64,000 bases of DNA from Tenrec ecaudatus (GCF_050624435.1 NC_134536.1:130022758-130086757), one strand, 5' to 3'; positions 20,411 through 31,525 are shown, numbered from the stretch's first letter. The notes: generated by a model not told the origin, from the sequence alone. Program-made: numbers and translations.

Positions 20411-20832
20411 TTTTTTTAAAATTATTTTATTGGGGGCTCATACAACTCTTATCATAATCCATCCATCCATTGTGTCAAGCACATTTGTACATTTGTTGCC
20501 CTCATCATTCTCAAAACATTTCCTTTCTACTTGAGCCCTTGGTATTAACTCATTTTCCCCTCCCTCCCAACCCCCACCATGAACCCTTGATAATTTATAA
20601 GTTATTATTATTTTGTCATCTTACACTGTCTGACGTCTCCCTTCACCCACTTTTCTGTTGTCCGTCCTCCAGGGAGGGGTTTATATGTAGATCCTTGTAA
20701 TTGGTTCCCCTTTTCTACCCCTCCTTCCCTCCACCCTCCCAGTATCGCCACTCTCACCACTGGTCCTGAAGGGGTCATCTGTCTTGGATTCCCTGTGTTT
20801 CCAGTTCCTATCTGTACCAGTGTACATCCGAA
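20411..20832 (-). repeat. Family A retroposon, antisense
   Basis: About 420 bp from ATTATTTTATTGGGGGCTCA through the TCTCCCTTCACCCACTTTTC block and the GTGTTTCCAGTTCCTATCTG block to ACCAGTGTACATCC. It is 5'-truncated at the same region as the copy at 16005-16437. Confidence 0.93.
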
Positions 20833-20839
20833 AGAGGAA

Positions 20840-21370
20840 TATTTTATGGACATTAAAGCTCCAACCTAAGATGCATACAAATCATAAGCTCTCCCAAGAA
20901 ATACGTATTTCCTGAGCTTTATAATCTTGCAGCCTCTTCTGCCTCCTGGGCTCCTACTTTCTTTCCTGATAACCCTGATTTGTGCCTTGATAGAACCAGA
21001 TGTGCAACTTGACAAGCTCCTCTAGTTTCACAAAGACCCCACTTCCACAAAGCATTCACGGTCCAAGTAAACCTACGGTAACTGACCAATGGCAGCCAAA
21101 CAGCTGCTCTGAGCCTCACCCTGGGTTAGTGCACGTCCTTTCTCCAGCGAGGCATCCTCGGCCTTAAAGTCTATTCTGGTCCCCCTGACTCAGGAGCTTT
21201 GTCCAATCATAAGGGCTCTTCCTTTCTCTTTCGCTCATTCTTCTTTCCATTCGTCTTGCAGCTAGACTGCCAGGGGACAAAACAGAGCTTTTCATCTTGT
21301 TGATCGGGTAGCCGACAGCACACCAGCCTGAAGGGTTTTTGTTTTGTTTTGTGCTTTCCTTTAATCCACA
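20840..21370. other. Unassigned stretch
   Basis: No repeat or exon could be named. Overlapping minus frames at 20919-21463 show no domain. Confidence 0.3.
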
Positions 21371-21373
21371 TTT

Positions 21374-21480
21374 TGTTGTTGAGAACAGACAGCAAACCAT
21401 ACACCAGGTCAGCAGTTTGTGTGTGTGCCAGTTAGGGACGTGGGACCGTTCATAGGTGTCCAACCAATCTGTCTCCTTTC
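21374..21480. repeat. Short repeat shared with 30275-30460
   Basis: GAACAGACAGCAAACCATAC followed by CAGGTCAGCAGTTTGTGTG parallels GAATGTAGACAGCAAACAAC and GGTTAACAGTTTTTTATACG near 30290. The two are probably copies of one unnamed family. Confidence 0.45.
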
Positions 21481-21569
21481 TGGAGTTGTTCCTCTCCCGT
21501 TCACATAAAGTCCCCCAAGGTGCCTGTCTGTTTCCAACTGTCTGTACAGTCCTTCAAACAGCATCATGC

Positions 21570-22112
21570 TCGCTGGGGTCTTACAAGCTCCTGAGCAGCC
21601 ATCTAAGGTACAACCACTGGTCTCTCCCTCGTCAGAGGAAATCAGTGATAAAAATGAAAGACAATATAGAAACAACTCATCCAGGGAACTAATGGACCAT
21701 GCAGACATTAGTCTCCACGACCCTGAAACCAGAAAAGGGAGATGCACCTGGGTATCCACTACCAACTACTCTTTACAGGGCCCTGGGTGGAGTTGGAGGA
21801 AAGTGTGGAACAAACCCCAAATCATGAAAGGGACCAGGCTGGCTGGGTGGATAGAGACTGGTGGAACCCCTATGGCCCTTCGTTACCCTTCAGGCCTTTA
21901 CTCAGCCACGTGTTAGAAGAATCCACCATTTGAGATCAAAAGGGAGAGTTTGAACAGAGGGGGAATGGAAACAGGAAACAAGGGGAGGAGGTGGGGAAAA
22001 GTGATGGTATGATGAGGGGATTGCAGTGGGTAGTGGAAACAAAATGTGTATGAATTTTTAAGTATAAAATATCTGTTCTGTAAACCATCTAATTCACAAT
22101 AAAAACTTTAAA
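21570..22112 (+). repeat. Family B retroposon, sense copy
   Basis: This is the best copy of the family in the window. It carries GCTGGGGTCTTACAAGCTCC, GCAGCCATCTAAGGTACAAC, TAATGGACCATGCAGACATT, a GA-rich middle, and a tail of CTAATTCACAATAAAAACTTT plus A's. AATAAA lies just before the tail. The first block also matches the 5' module of family A, so the two families share sequence. Confidence 0.8.
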
Positions 22113-22114
22113 AA

Positions 22115-22390
22115 AAGAGTATAACACTCAAGAAACTCCTTTTTGTATGAATTAAGCTAAATGACTCTTCTGTTTCAAGATGACTTTAGGGCATATTGTT
22201 GGTGTAACTTTCAGACCTTATCTCATGGCAGTAGTTCAGGACTTCATCTCTCTTCCATGGCTCTAGAAAGTCTAACGTCCATGAGAATTGGAAATTTCTG
22301 TTTCACATTTCCTCCGCTTTGACCAGGATTAATGGAATCGATGAAAATGTTCAATAATGGTAGCCAGGTGCCATCCAATTCTGATGTGTC
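22115..22390. other. Unassigned stretch
   Basis: Nothing recognised. Confidence 0.3.
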
Positions 22391-22394
22391 ATGG

Positions 22395-22915
22395 CAAAGG
22401 AGGCTGTGCTAGTCCTGGTGGACTAGAGAAACAAATTCGTAGACACTCATGTGTATTTAAAAAAGAGTTTTATATAAAGAGTGATTGCATTTTAAGAAAA
22501 CATCCTAGCCCAGTCCAGATCAAATCCATAAGCCTGATATTAGTCCATTTGTCTGGTACCAGTCTATAAATTCCTCTCAGACTCACACAGCACATGCAGT
22601 GATGCCGAATGCAGGAAGATCACAGACCAGTAGGTGGAAAGTCTTGTGGATCCAGTGGCAGTGGAAGCATCTCAGCGTGGGTCTCCACATGGTTCCTTTA
22701 GCTCCAGAGCTCTGGCTCCATCAGCATAGCTCCATGGGGCTTGTCAGCAGGAATGTCAAGCAGAGAGTGTGTCCCACCTCCAGGGAGGAAGACAAATTCC
22801 CACAATCTTCAGGAGAAGGCCATGCCCACACAGAGGCATTCTTGGCTATGACCTGATTGACAGGCTAGACTCCACCTCTTCGAAAGTTGACAGGAAATGG
22901 TGTAACTGCCACAGT
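22395..22915 (-). repeat. LTR-like interspersed repeat
   Basis: GTCCTGGTGGACTAGAGAAA, GAGTTTTATATAAAGAGTG, GGATCCAGTGGCAGTGGAAG and GACAGGCTAGACTCCACC look like a high-copy afrotherian repeat that I remember only in outline. The TATATAAAG block near one end suggests an LTR read antisense. It appears old and solitary. Class is uncertain. Confidence 0.4.
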
Positions 22916-22919
22916 AGAC

Positions 22920-23575
22920 AGTCATTCATGAAGCCATTTAGCCACACTTTCCATATTGTCCTCCTCGTCACGACAACTCTGCTCGTCACTCAATTGTTCC
23001 CGGCTAATAGTGGTCATTTTTTTCTGCCTTGGGTGGCCTTAAGAGGTAGACAGAAAGCATTACGTCTGTGATTAGGCCAATTGACTTGAACGCCCTACGA
23101 AAGAAACCATGATCCTGAACCCCAAACCAAGGAACCACACTCCTCGAGCTATTTGGTTGTCCATAAGCAGCCCATTTCATGTTTGTTGAGTCCTGCTTCC
23201 TAAGTAACTTGTCAGAAACCTAAAAAATGGCTATGTATGCAATTTATCCAAATTACATACTCTCAATGCCATTGGCTAATAGAATCTCCTGTGTGTAAGA
23301 CATGTTTTGTATAAGAAGCCTGCTCTTTGCCCCCAAATTTTGAACTGTTCAGCATAAAAGCCCTCTCATGCCATCTATTCATGGTTGTGTATTTCACTGG
23401 AGTAAGAATAATTTTAGTTTTGCCACTTGAGTATTTGTTACCATAATTTTTCTTCTCTCTCATAGATTCAGGTTAGAAAATTAACTAGGCAAACACATTG
23501 TTCTAATTTTTAAAATCTAGAACAGAGGCAGAGGTTTGTTCAGGAAGCAGACCTTTAATCCTCCCATTTATGAAT
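22920..23575. other. Unassigned stretch
   Basis: No gene or repeat could be named. Small open frames of 66 to 100 residues carry no domain. Confidence 0.3.
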
Positions 23576-23579
23576 TGAT

Positions 23580-24590
23580 CTCTGTGCCCGAATCTTTGAT
23601 TACCTGTGTGGTCATCAGCTGCCATCCAGGAGGTTCAGACCGAGAGTGACTTGCGTACAGCAGACTGAAGCACTGCCTGGCCCTGCCTTCTGCTTGCACC
23701 CACGGTTGCCCATTGTCCCTCTGCTTGCACCCATGGTTGCCCATTGTCCCTCTGCTTGCACCCACGGTTGCCCATGGTGTCAGCCCATCTCCTTGAGGGC
23801 CTTCCTCTCTTTCATTCCCTTCTACCTTACCAAACGTGATGTCCTTTTCCAGAGACTAGTCTCTCCTGACAGCATGTCCAAAGTATGTCAGATGAAGTCT
23901 CACCATCCCTGCCTCTAAGGAGCACTCTGGCTGTACTTCTTCCAAGACAGATGGGTTTGTCCTTTTAGCAGTCCGTGGTACTTTCACTGTTCTTCTCCAG
24001 CCCAACCGTTCAAATGCAGCCGTTCTCCTTCTGTCTTCTTTAATCAGTGTCCAACTTTCACATGCCTGTGAAGCATTGGAAAATACCGTTGCTTTCATCA
24101 GGTGCACCTAAGTCCTCAAAGTAACATCCCACTTTCCAATACTCGACCAAGGTCTTGTGCAGCAGATTGACCTAAGAGAACGTATCTTTTGCTCTCTTGG
24201 CTTCTGCCTCCACCATCCACTGATTGTGAATCCAAGCAAGACAAAACCCTTGACAGCGTCAACCCTCCGTGTGTCATGATGTTCCCTGTTAGTCCAGTGG
24301 TGAGGATTTGGGTCTTCTGTACATTGAGTTATAACCCACACCATAAGCTACAGTCCTTGATCTTCATCAGCAAGCAAGGTTGTGTATCTGCATTCATTTA
24401 GCAGGTTGCTGATAAGCCTTTCTTCAATCCTGATGCCACATTCTTTTTCATAGAAGCCAGGTTCTATGAATCTATGATGATTTGCCTGACATACAGATAG
24501 AGTCAATATGGTGAGAGGATCTAACCCTGTCACACACCTTTCCTGATTCTAAAACATGCGGTCCCTTGTTTGATTACCCTCAACTGGGAA
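23580..24590 (-). mobile_element. RTE (BovB-like) LINE fragment
   Basis: The sense direction is minus. The plus strand shows the antisense RTE landmarks in order: GAGACTAGTCTCTCCTGACA, CATGTCCAAAGTATGTCAGA, TCTGGCTGTACTTCTTCCAA, TTGATCTTCATCAGCAAGCA and CAATCCTGATGCCACATTCT. It covers part of the reverse transcriptase and the C-terminal part. At the position of the YADD catalytic box the minus-strand reading gives CRYTTLLADEDQ, so the catalytic aspartates are gone. The copy is long dead. A 31 bp unit is triplicated inside it at 23690-23776. Confidence 0.88.
23690..23776. repeat. 31 bp unit, three tandem copies
   Basis: The unit starts ctgcttgcacccacggttgc at 23690, 23721 and 23752. The second copy differs by one base (catggttgc) and the third is clipped. 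It lies near the 3' side of the RTE fragment and is a local duplication. Confidence 0.95.
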
Positions 24591-24591
24591 C

Positions 24592-25265
24592 ACACACACA
24601 CACAGTTTAATTTAAACATCGTTACTTGACCTTGGATTTGAGGACTGCAGAGAGTTCACCGAGCTACGTTGTAAAACTGATATCAATTTTGAGTTTACAG
24701 GTGAACTTGAGATTGCGTTCATCTTCTTTTACAGATTGTTTTCCCCACTACGTAACAGAGAAGAAGAAACCTCAATGACCCTGGAATATTATGGAAGAAG
24801 ATGGGAAAAACTTGTTTAGTGGGTAAGCGTTAAGAACCATGAAAAGTGTTCACGGTGGTGGAGTCATGTGGAGCCCGTCAGCAATGTCCTGTCATCAGCT
24901 GCTGTCTTTGCCTTCGTGCTCTGATCTTCCACCACTTGCTTCTCATAATCTTGTGACTTTTTCAGTGACATGAAATTCACTTAAGTGAGGAAGGGTTGAG
25001 CCCTATTAGAAAATCAAGGTGGGACCTGGAGACCAACAATTGCACTAAAACCAAGTCTAGGATAGGCCTGGAAGCTTATTGGTGAGAGGATCGAGAACTT
25101 GTCTGTTTTGAACCACCAAGAGTAAATGATCTACCTTTCTCGTCATGTATAGCCAGCTCCTCTGATGTGCTCACTGTGGGGATACTGTTCATTTTAGCAG
25201 GTTCACAATACACGTCAGGCAGTAATCACATAGAATTCTCTAGAAAGTCCAATAACAGGTTTGAC
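24592..25265. other. Unassigned stretch
   Basis: A short (CA)n run lies at 24591-24603. Otherwise no gene or repeat is recognised. Confidence 0.3.
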
Positions 25266-25269
25266 TAAG

Positions 25270-25800
25270 TGGAGGAGGTAAACTTTTTTTTAACTTATGC
25301 ATTTTGGGGGCATGGTTTCATTGCAGTTTGGCTGAAGTTGACAGAGCAAATTACTTTCCCGTTTACTTCGTTTTGCAACCCCTCAACCGAGCAGCACTCT
25401 TCTTGCTTCTTCCCTGGGCTCCCCATTTCCATTCACCTTTCTTGCCCCTTCCTGCCTTCTGAGCCTTGTTTTGGGACAAATGCCCCTCTCTCCTCCTGTG
25501 TAAGGGGCTGCTCTGCAGAGCCTGTTTCTCGCGGGGGTTACTGCTCACTGAACAGTTTCTTGCTGAAGTGAAAGGTGATTCCGGGGGGTGGTTCAGTCCA
25601 GGCTTGAAGGGCCATAGTTTGGATGGTCCTACCAGCCTGTCAGACCAATACGTCTGTTTTGTTTTTAATGCTTTTGAATTTGGCTCTGCCATCTGTTGGC
25701 CTTTTACGAACATTCCATGGGCTCTCTGTTGTGAATACCTATCATGGTGCTTGGTAGTGGAAGCTGGGACCTTCCAGTTCTTCTTGTTTCAGACTACACG
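25270..25800 (-). repeat. Family B retroposon, antisense
   Basis: GTTGACAGAGCAAATTACTT, TTTGCAACCCCTCAACCGAG and the CCATAGTTTGGATGGTCC block follow the antisense family B order seen at 4620-5115. The 113- and 116-residue frames on the two strands are repeat shadows. Confidence 0.6.
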
Positions 25801-26049
25801 ACTGTAATCTTTTGGTCTAATTGTTCCCTTGAATGCTCTATTTTCTTAATTCTTCATTCTGGAGAGGAAGGGAACAATAGATCTTAGATTGACCAGCCTA
25901 TACATTCTTATCAATTATTCACACATTATAGATAACCCCAACCATCTACCTGAATCTTAGCCTGCTCCCAGTGATAAGCAGTGCAATCAGATGGCACACA
26001 TTTGTGCAAACCCTTTTTTTGCAAACCCTTTTTTGGTTGTTGCTTAGTG

Positions 26050-26245
26050 ACTAAAAACACAGGCTCTGGATCCAAGGTGGTTGTGACTAACCGCCACAAC
26101 CATGACATTTGGGCACAGTAATCTCTCTGTGCTTGAGTTCTTCAGGTGTAAGCTGGGGAACCGTAAAATGCCTCTCTCGGTGATCTTAAAGGTGAATTAA
26201 TCCATGTGAAAACATTTGATAATGCCTAGAACATAGTGTTTAAAA
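26050..26245 (+). repeat. MIR, sense
   Basis: AAAACACAGGCTCTGGATCC, GGGCACAGTAATCTCTCTGT and the GTAAGCTGGGGAACCGTAAA block are the MIR head and core. It is well worn. Confidence 0.75.
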
Positions 26246-26410
26246 AATGGTAGCTGTAATTATCCTATGCATTCCAGTTACATTTTAATATATCAACCCT
26301 TCACAGCTGAATCTCACGCTGATACACTCCAAGAATTAAACATCTTGGTATCAGGTTAACTCTGGTTGTTAGGAGCTTGTTTGTGCTTTTTCATATAAAA
26401 TGTTTCTTTT

Positions 26411-26451
26411 TTTTTTTTTAATCCAAAACGGGTTTATTAGAATGGCTTCCC
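26411..26451 (-). mobile_element. 41 bp micro-retrocopy with poly(A) tail and 14 bp target duplication
   Basis: In sense (minus) orientation it reads GGGAAGCCATTC, then TAATAAACCCG and TTTTGGATT, followed by an A run. It has a polyadenylation signal (AATAAA) followed about 15 bases later by a tail. It is flanked by the exact 14-mer aaaatgtttctttt at 26397-26410 and 26453-26466. This is an extremely 5'-truncated insertion of the 3' end of an mRNA or mRNA-like transcript. I do not recognise the parent. Confidence 0.8.
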
Positions 26452-26469
26452 AAAAATGTTTCTTTTCAT

Positions 26470-26975
26470 GCCGTACTTTTCTCCGAGCGTCCCACGGAGC
26501 TGTGTGTGAGAATCGTTTCAGATTTTCACCTCTTCCTGCCTGTCTTTGTGGTGTGCGTGCTGCTGCCTGCCAGCCTGCAGCGATTTCATCTTGCCTGTCC
26601 CCGTGAGTGACCCTGTCCGTGTCACGGAGGAGCCACAGTGCTTTTGTTTCTACCTAGTGAAGTCCAGTGTTCCCTTCCGGGAGGTTCTTCCAACCTGTTT
26701 GAAGGATAAGTCTTCTTGAGTTTTGTTCCTCCTTCCCCCTGCCCCCCCCCCCCCCCCCCGCGCAAATTGTAGTTTTGAAAAATGTCCTTGCCATTTTTTC
26801 CCTGGCCTGTCCGCTGTTTGCTAGATGGTGCAGACGCTTACCTTTCTAAACAAGGAGGGACCTGCTTCCCTCGGGCCTTGTGCTCGCTTGTCTCTTAATG
26901 ACACTGCCTTCCCGGGACCACAGGGGGCTCTTTCAGAAGATTCACCCATAAAAACGAAAGTCCACAGCGACTGCA
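26470..26975. other. Unassigned stretch with poly(C) tract
   Basis: A C run lies at about 26742-26759. No gene or repeat is named in the rest. Confidence 0.4.
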
Positions 26976-26979
26976 TTTT

Positions 26980-27160
26980 ATGATGACGCCAGGCACTGCT
27001 GAACGTGCTCCCGTCACTATGTATGGGGCAGACACTGTCTCGCCTTCCTTATACGGCTGAGGAAAGTGAGGCACCTTCTAAGAAACTTGCTGAGAGTCAC
27101 CTTGCAAGGGGCTGCTTCGGGATTCCAACCTGGACCCCTGGCTCCAGATCCCATGCTGTT
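26980..27160 (-). repeat. MIR, antisense
   Basis: GCTGAGGAAAGTGAGGCACC, the GCTGAGAGTCACCTTGCAAG block and GGATTCCAACCTGGACCC are the reversed MIR core. Confidence 0.85.
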
Positions 27161-27164
27161 GCCA

Positions 27165-28365
27165 GGGGTCTACTAGCTTAGCTAATTAGGACTGAGAAGG
27201 TTTGCTTTGTGGCTGTGAATTGAAGGACACACTAAAGCCAAGTGTCACCCCAAGAAGTCACCAGAACTAAATTGCTTTTGCTTGCCTGTGGGTAGGAGCC
27301 TTTGAAGTCATGTCTCTCCTTAAGTATGGGAAGATGATAACTTGAGGTGACTGTTGGGCAGTATTTCCCCCCTTAACTGTCCTTACATGAATATAGCTTC
27401 GTTACCTGTTGTTTGTGGTAGACAGAAATCACCTGAACTAGCTAAAGAACAACACCTATTTAGAAGGCGTCAGCGTGTGCTGATTTGGAGATTACGATTT
27501 AGCTACTGTTCACAGAATCATGCAGCCAGAATGATTGAACTGTGTAGCAGGCTGGAACTGATTGGTAATTGGAAATTACTCTTTTGTCTTGTTAAGTAAT
27601 ATTTGAATGACAGTCAGCAGAAAGTTGTGCAGGAGGACAAAAGCCAGGAGAAAGGTGACTTACGGGTCTTATAATTAGAATGTCACTTAGAAGCGATTGC
27701 CTTGGAAGTCAGTGCGCACCCACAATCGATGTTTACGTAGCAGCTGGAAGGAGGTGTAGTTCATGGCACCGACTTTGCGTTTCTTAAATAACGGTTTGTT
27801 TCCTGTTGAAATCTGGCTGAGTACAGAGAGTGAGCCACCTTTGAAGTAACAACCATCATGCTGAGAACATGTGGCCTCCCTGGAAGAGGCAGCTGCATGA
27901 AGTTGGTTATATTTTCTTCTCTCCATCTTTTTCACCCCTTCTCCTGATTGACTTGAGAATCTTTATGAAAGTTATGGCTATAGTGTATGTAACAGTGCTC
28001 TCAAAGTGAGGTCCTTTTTGAGGTTCCAACTAGCTTCCTAATATAGAATGTGACTCGCCCCTGTCCTCTCAGCCTCTCACAAATGTGTAGTAGAGTTTAC
28101 AGAAGCTACTTGTCACGGGATGCCGCAGCCAACTGAACGCAGAAGCAGATCTGAAAACCCAGCTGTCGTTCTTAAGTCAGACATTTAAAAGAGTTGCCAA
28201 AATGTAAAGCAAGGCGGCTCTTCTCACTGAGCTTTCAATTTTTTTGTATTATAGGGCTTTTACCATTAAAAAGAATAATTGAGTGTAACATGAAATGGAC
28301 TTATTTTAAAATAAGTAAATTTTAAAAGTTTTTTGTTTTAACAGTATGTTCAACATGGGTAGCTC
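27165..28365. other. Repeat-poor unassigned stretch
   Basis: No repeat is recognised over about 1.2 kb. The 82-residue minus frame at 27687-27935 (MKKMERRKYNQLHAAASSRE...) is preceded and followed by stops and matches nothing I know. With the next gap this is the longest repeat-poor part of the window. Confidence 0.35.
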
Positions 28366-28367
28366 TA

Positions 28368-28530
28368 ACAGGGGCTCTGGTGGCATAGTGGTTAATGATG
28401 GGAGCTGCTAGCCTCAAGGTTGGCAGTTCAAAACCACCAGCCACTCTGGGAGAAAGATGAAGCTTTCTACTCCTGTGAGGATTTACTGGCTCCGTCCTTT
28501 AGGGCGGCAAGGAGTTGAAATTGAGTAGAG
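28368..28530 (+). repeat. AfroSINE
   Basis: GGGGCTCTGGTGGCATAGTGG, GCTAGCCTCAAGGTTGGCAG, GGGAGAAAGATGAAGCTTTC; the 3' tail is degraded. Confidence 0.88.
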
Positions 28531-28534
28531 GGCC

Positions 28535-30270
28535 GTGCGTTTTTGGTTTATAACCCACACCAACAAAGCCCTTCAGGGTCTTCAATAAGGAGTAAAAGCA
28601 TAAAGGGGTCGGAGACCCAATATTTTGTGAAAATTGTTGCTCTCGGGTCAAAGTCTGAAAAAATTCATCATGATTAATATTACCAGGTGTTAACCATTTT
28701 CTGGACATCAGAGATTTATTCAGAGTTCTTAGTTTTCTCCTTTAGCTTTGCTTGTGCCAACTCATTTATTCCAAGTGGCTAATCATAGATGTTGGTTTTG
28801 CTTTACCACTAGTATGTCACCTTTGGGCACAAGTAGACAAATGTGGTAGCTGTTGAGGGTAAAACATTATTTGCCAGTCGGGTAGCATTTCAATGTAGCT
28901 TATTTAGGAAATGTATGGACGATTATTGAAGAGTGCTTTTTGACTTACAATGGATGGCCAAGCCCAAATGGGTCACCTTGAATGGGGGGTGAGGGTGGTG
29001 TAGATTACAGTGAGACGTTCTGCCTTCTGTTTCTGCATCGGTGCATTGCAATGACTCCGGCCACAGAAACATGGTGCCCTCTCTAAATGATTGCATAGAT
29101 AGTGCCCACCTTATGACCCCTCCTTCTGGACCCCCATGCGTCTAATGAAGTCAGAGGTAAAAGTGCCGTCCCTTTTCCGTAATTGTGTTAGAGAGTGTGC
29201 TACAGATCACCAACAGCTGGGGAAATCTGAACTGAACAGAGGCAGGAAGGACATCATCCAACCTCACAGACAATTCCCACTGATAGATCCCAAACTTAGG
29301 ACGGCCTTGGTATTGGTCGCTCCCAACTTTGCAGAGACTTTTCAGGACAGCCTTTAATTTTGACAGTCGTACTTGAGCATCTGGAACTGAATCCGTGAAC
29401 ATAACAAAATGGGGTAGAAGGAAAGCTGTCGTTAACCTGTATGCTCGCGGACTTAAAAAGTCTTTGAGTCTGCTCCCGTCTCCCTCGAATCTCAGAGCTG
29501 ATGGCCAAGGTTGGTCTGGAACATGGGCGGGGTTTTTTATTGGCTGAGTGTTGAGATTCGAATGCCAACAGTTTGACACTTTGTGATTTTTAGATTTCAA
29601 GAGAAATGATGTCAAGTGGTTTGGGATTTTTTAAACTTTACCTGGAACCCAACAGAGCAAAAACAATGGGCCGACTCACTCCCCTTTGTGGTTGATTTAA
29701 TCTTGTTTTGCTTTCAAAGTTAGTGTTGAGTTTGCTCAGAAATTTAATTGAAAAAAAGAAATTTAATTTAAAATTAAATGTGAATGGGTACTTAACGAAT
29801 GCTAATTGCTTATTATTATTTGAAAAGGGAAAAGTAGTTCTTACATGTGAGGGATTTTCCTTGCCTGGTGATTTGCCTCCCAAGACCCTGTAATTTGTTC
29901 AGTCGAGTTTTACACAGAAAGAGATTACTTGGCTCATTAGATTGAGTCACTTAAAAATGACTTCAAGGTTAAGTAGTGTGACCATTAGGCTTCTGTCACC
30001 GCCTAGTTGTCTTTCCTACTTACCACTCACTCCCTTCGGGCATTTCCAAGCGCAGACTATTGGGAATGCCATCAAAATACTCATGGAAAAAGAAACAGGA
30101 CATTCATATTGTTGAGTGACCCTCTAAAGATTATTTCAGTTTTGAGCTCCACAACATTCCAGTTTCAAACTCTGGCAAATGGAACCCAGCCCTCTGCCGA
30201 AGTGGGAGAGGCACCGTCATTTGGCTCATCAGAGACGAGGGGTGACTCTGTGAGGATCCTTTTTATTTTT
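28535..30270. other. Repeat-poor unassigned stretch
   Basis: About 1.7 kb without a recognisable repeat. A 154-residue minus frame (29151-29615) overlaps 73-residue plus and 90-residue minus frames in other phases. It has no signal peptide, membrane segment or motif that I can name, so I do not call it a gene. Conserved non-coding function cannot be judged from one sequence. Confidence 0.35.
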
Positions 30271-30274
30271 AAAT

Positions 30275-30525
30275 TGTTATTCAGAATGTAGACAGCAAAC
30301 AACACTAGGTTAACAGTTTTTTATACGTACAATTCAAAAGACATTTTATTACATTCCTCAAGTTGTGTTTTCTAAGTCCACCTTTTCTGACTGGTTCTTC
30401 CCCCATATCATGAATTCATTGCCTGCTTAGGTTTCTTGTTGGTCTTTCAGGTTCTCTCCTAACACAGTAATGCTTCTGTTCGATCCCATTGTTGCAGCCA
30501 GTGTGCCAGTCCATCTCACACACAT
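30275..30525 (-). repeat. Composite of an unnamed repeat and an RTE shard
   Basis: 30275-30460 shares blocks with 21374-21480. 30478-30525 (GTTCGATCCCATTGTTGCAG, CCAGTCCATCTCACAC) matches the antisense RTE 3' region seen at 35945-35985. Confidence 0.5.
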
Positions 30526-30819
30526 TCTTTTTTATCTTCTGTGATTTTCCTGGGGTTTTGAGAAAGAGAAAGGGTAAACATGAGTATTCTCTGTTCTGGC
30601 TGCCTGGAAGCTCTAGGTTGACATTTTATTGAGTGCATGCAACATACCAGCAGTCGTGTTAGACGCTGGATTATTGCTCTAATTAAAAACCCTTTCAGAG
30701 TCTATTTATATTGTGATTCAGCACATTCATGCAAACTCGTGCTAGTCATCTGGTTTTATTTTAACCCCCTCAACATGGCATTGGGCTTGGTTACTTTTAT
30801 CCACTAGGTATTCTCACAT

Positions 30820-30960
30820 GAATAGCTCCATTGAATCATCACCTCTGCACTGGAAGGTATTAGCATTGTACTCCATTTTAATGACATGGGAACAAATTCT
30901 AAGACCTAAAGAGCAAATTTAGCATCACACATCTAGGAAAAAGTAATAGCAGGTTTGTGA
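30820..30960 (-). repeat. MIR, antisense, degraded
   Basis: GAATCATCACCTCTGCACTG, the GGAAGGTATTAGCATTGTAC block and GCATCACACATCTAGGAAA keep the reversed MIR order at low identity. Confidence 0.45.
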
Positions 30961-30984
30961 TAGGTCTCCAAAACAAATACACTT

Positions 30985-31525
30985 TTTTTTTTTTTTGCGG
31001 GGGAAAGCAAGAGAACACTTTAATTTACAGATAGGAATTGGATAGCTTCCCCATCCCACCCCCCTCTAGTTAGAAAGGAGCATAAAAGTTATACCGGGAG
31101 AAGAACATTTTAGAGGTGAAGACACCCCCCCACCCAGATAGGGAGGGTGCCATGGAGGACCAGGAATGGGAGAGAATGCCAGGGCTTGGAGCTCCATGAA
31201 GCTGGTCCTAGGCTTAGCAGTGACTGGCACTGCTTGAGGGGCTGTCTCAGGTCACGCGGATCTGACTTGCATTTGCTACTCAGAGCAAAGACAATTCCGA
31301 CGATGCACAAGGTCGCCGCCCAGGTCATCCCGCCAAGCTGCAGGTTTCCCCAGTCATGATAGAAGGACTGTCTCTATCAATGTTGTCGCTGGCTTTCAAG
31401 GCAGGCAGGCCAGTCAGCAGAAGAGCCCATGCCACTTCTTCCATGTCACACGCCTGGCAGGGCAGGGGCTGAGCTCCCCTCCCTTGAGAGTCCAGTGCAA
31501 AAGAGAGGCCGCTGGGTCTGTCCAG
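30985..31525 (-). pseudogene. FXYD-family (FXYD4-like) processed pseudogene
   Basis: FXYD proteins are single-pass regulators of the Na,K-ATPase. The start is at 31444 on the minus strand and reads MEEVAWALLLTGLPALKASD, an FXYD4-like signal peptide. About 27 codons later one base is missing after CC. In the shifted frame [12 protein letters not shown] and [21 protein letters not shown] follow: the FXYD motif with Tyr to His, the membrane span, and the basic stop-transfer end. WGNLQL and the leader favour FXYD4 over FXYD3. FXYD genes are built of several small exons, but here signal, motif, membrane and tail regions are contiguous. ATTAAA near 31019 precedes an A tail (T run about 30984-30996). 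The 8-mer atacactt flanks it at 30977-30984 and 31526-31533. It is a non-functional retrocopy. Confidence 0.85.

Noticed and set aside
20470-20700. A recurring peptide with the core CPHHSQN or CPRHSQN, also at 6500, 8850, 33293 and 55005
   Set aside because: It looks like a small protein family but is the antisense reading of the family A 3' region. Its recurrence follows the repeat copies.
23690-23776. Short spaced repeats as a CRISPR-like array
   Set aside because: The units are directly tandem with no spacers, inside a LINE fragment of a mammalian genome.
29151-29615. 154-residue minus frame in a repeat-poor region
   Set aside because: It has no motif, signal peptide or membrane span, and competing frames overlap it on both strands. 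Kept only as part of an unassigned stretch.
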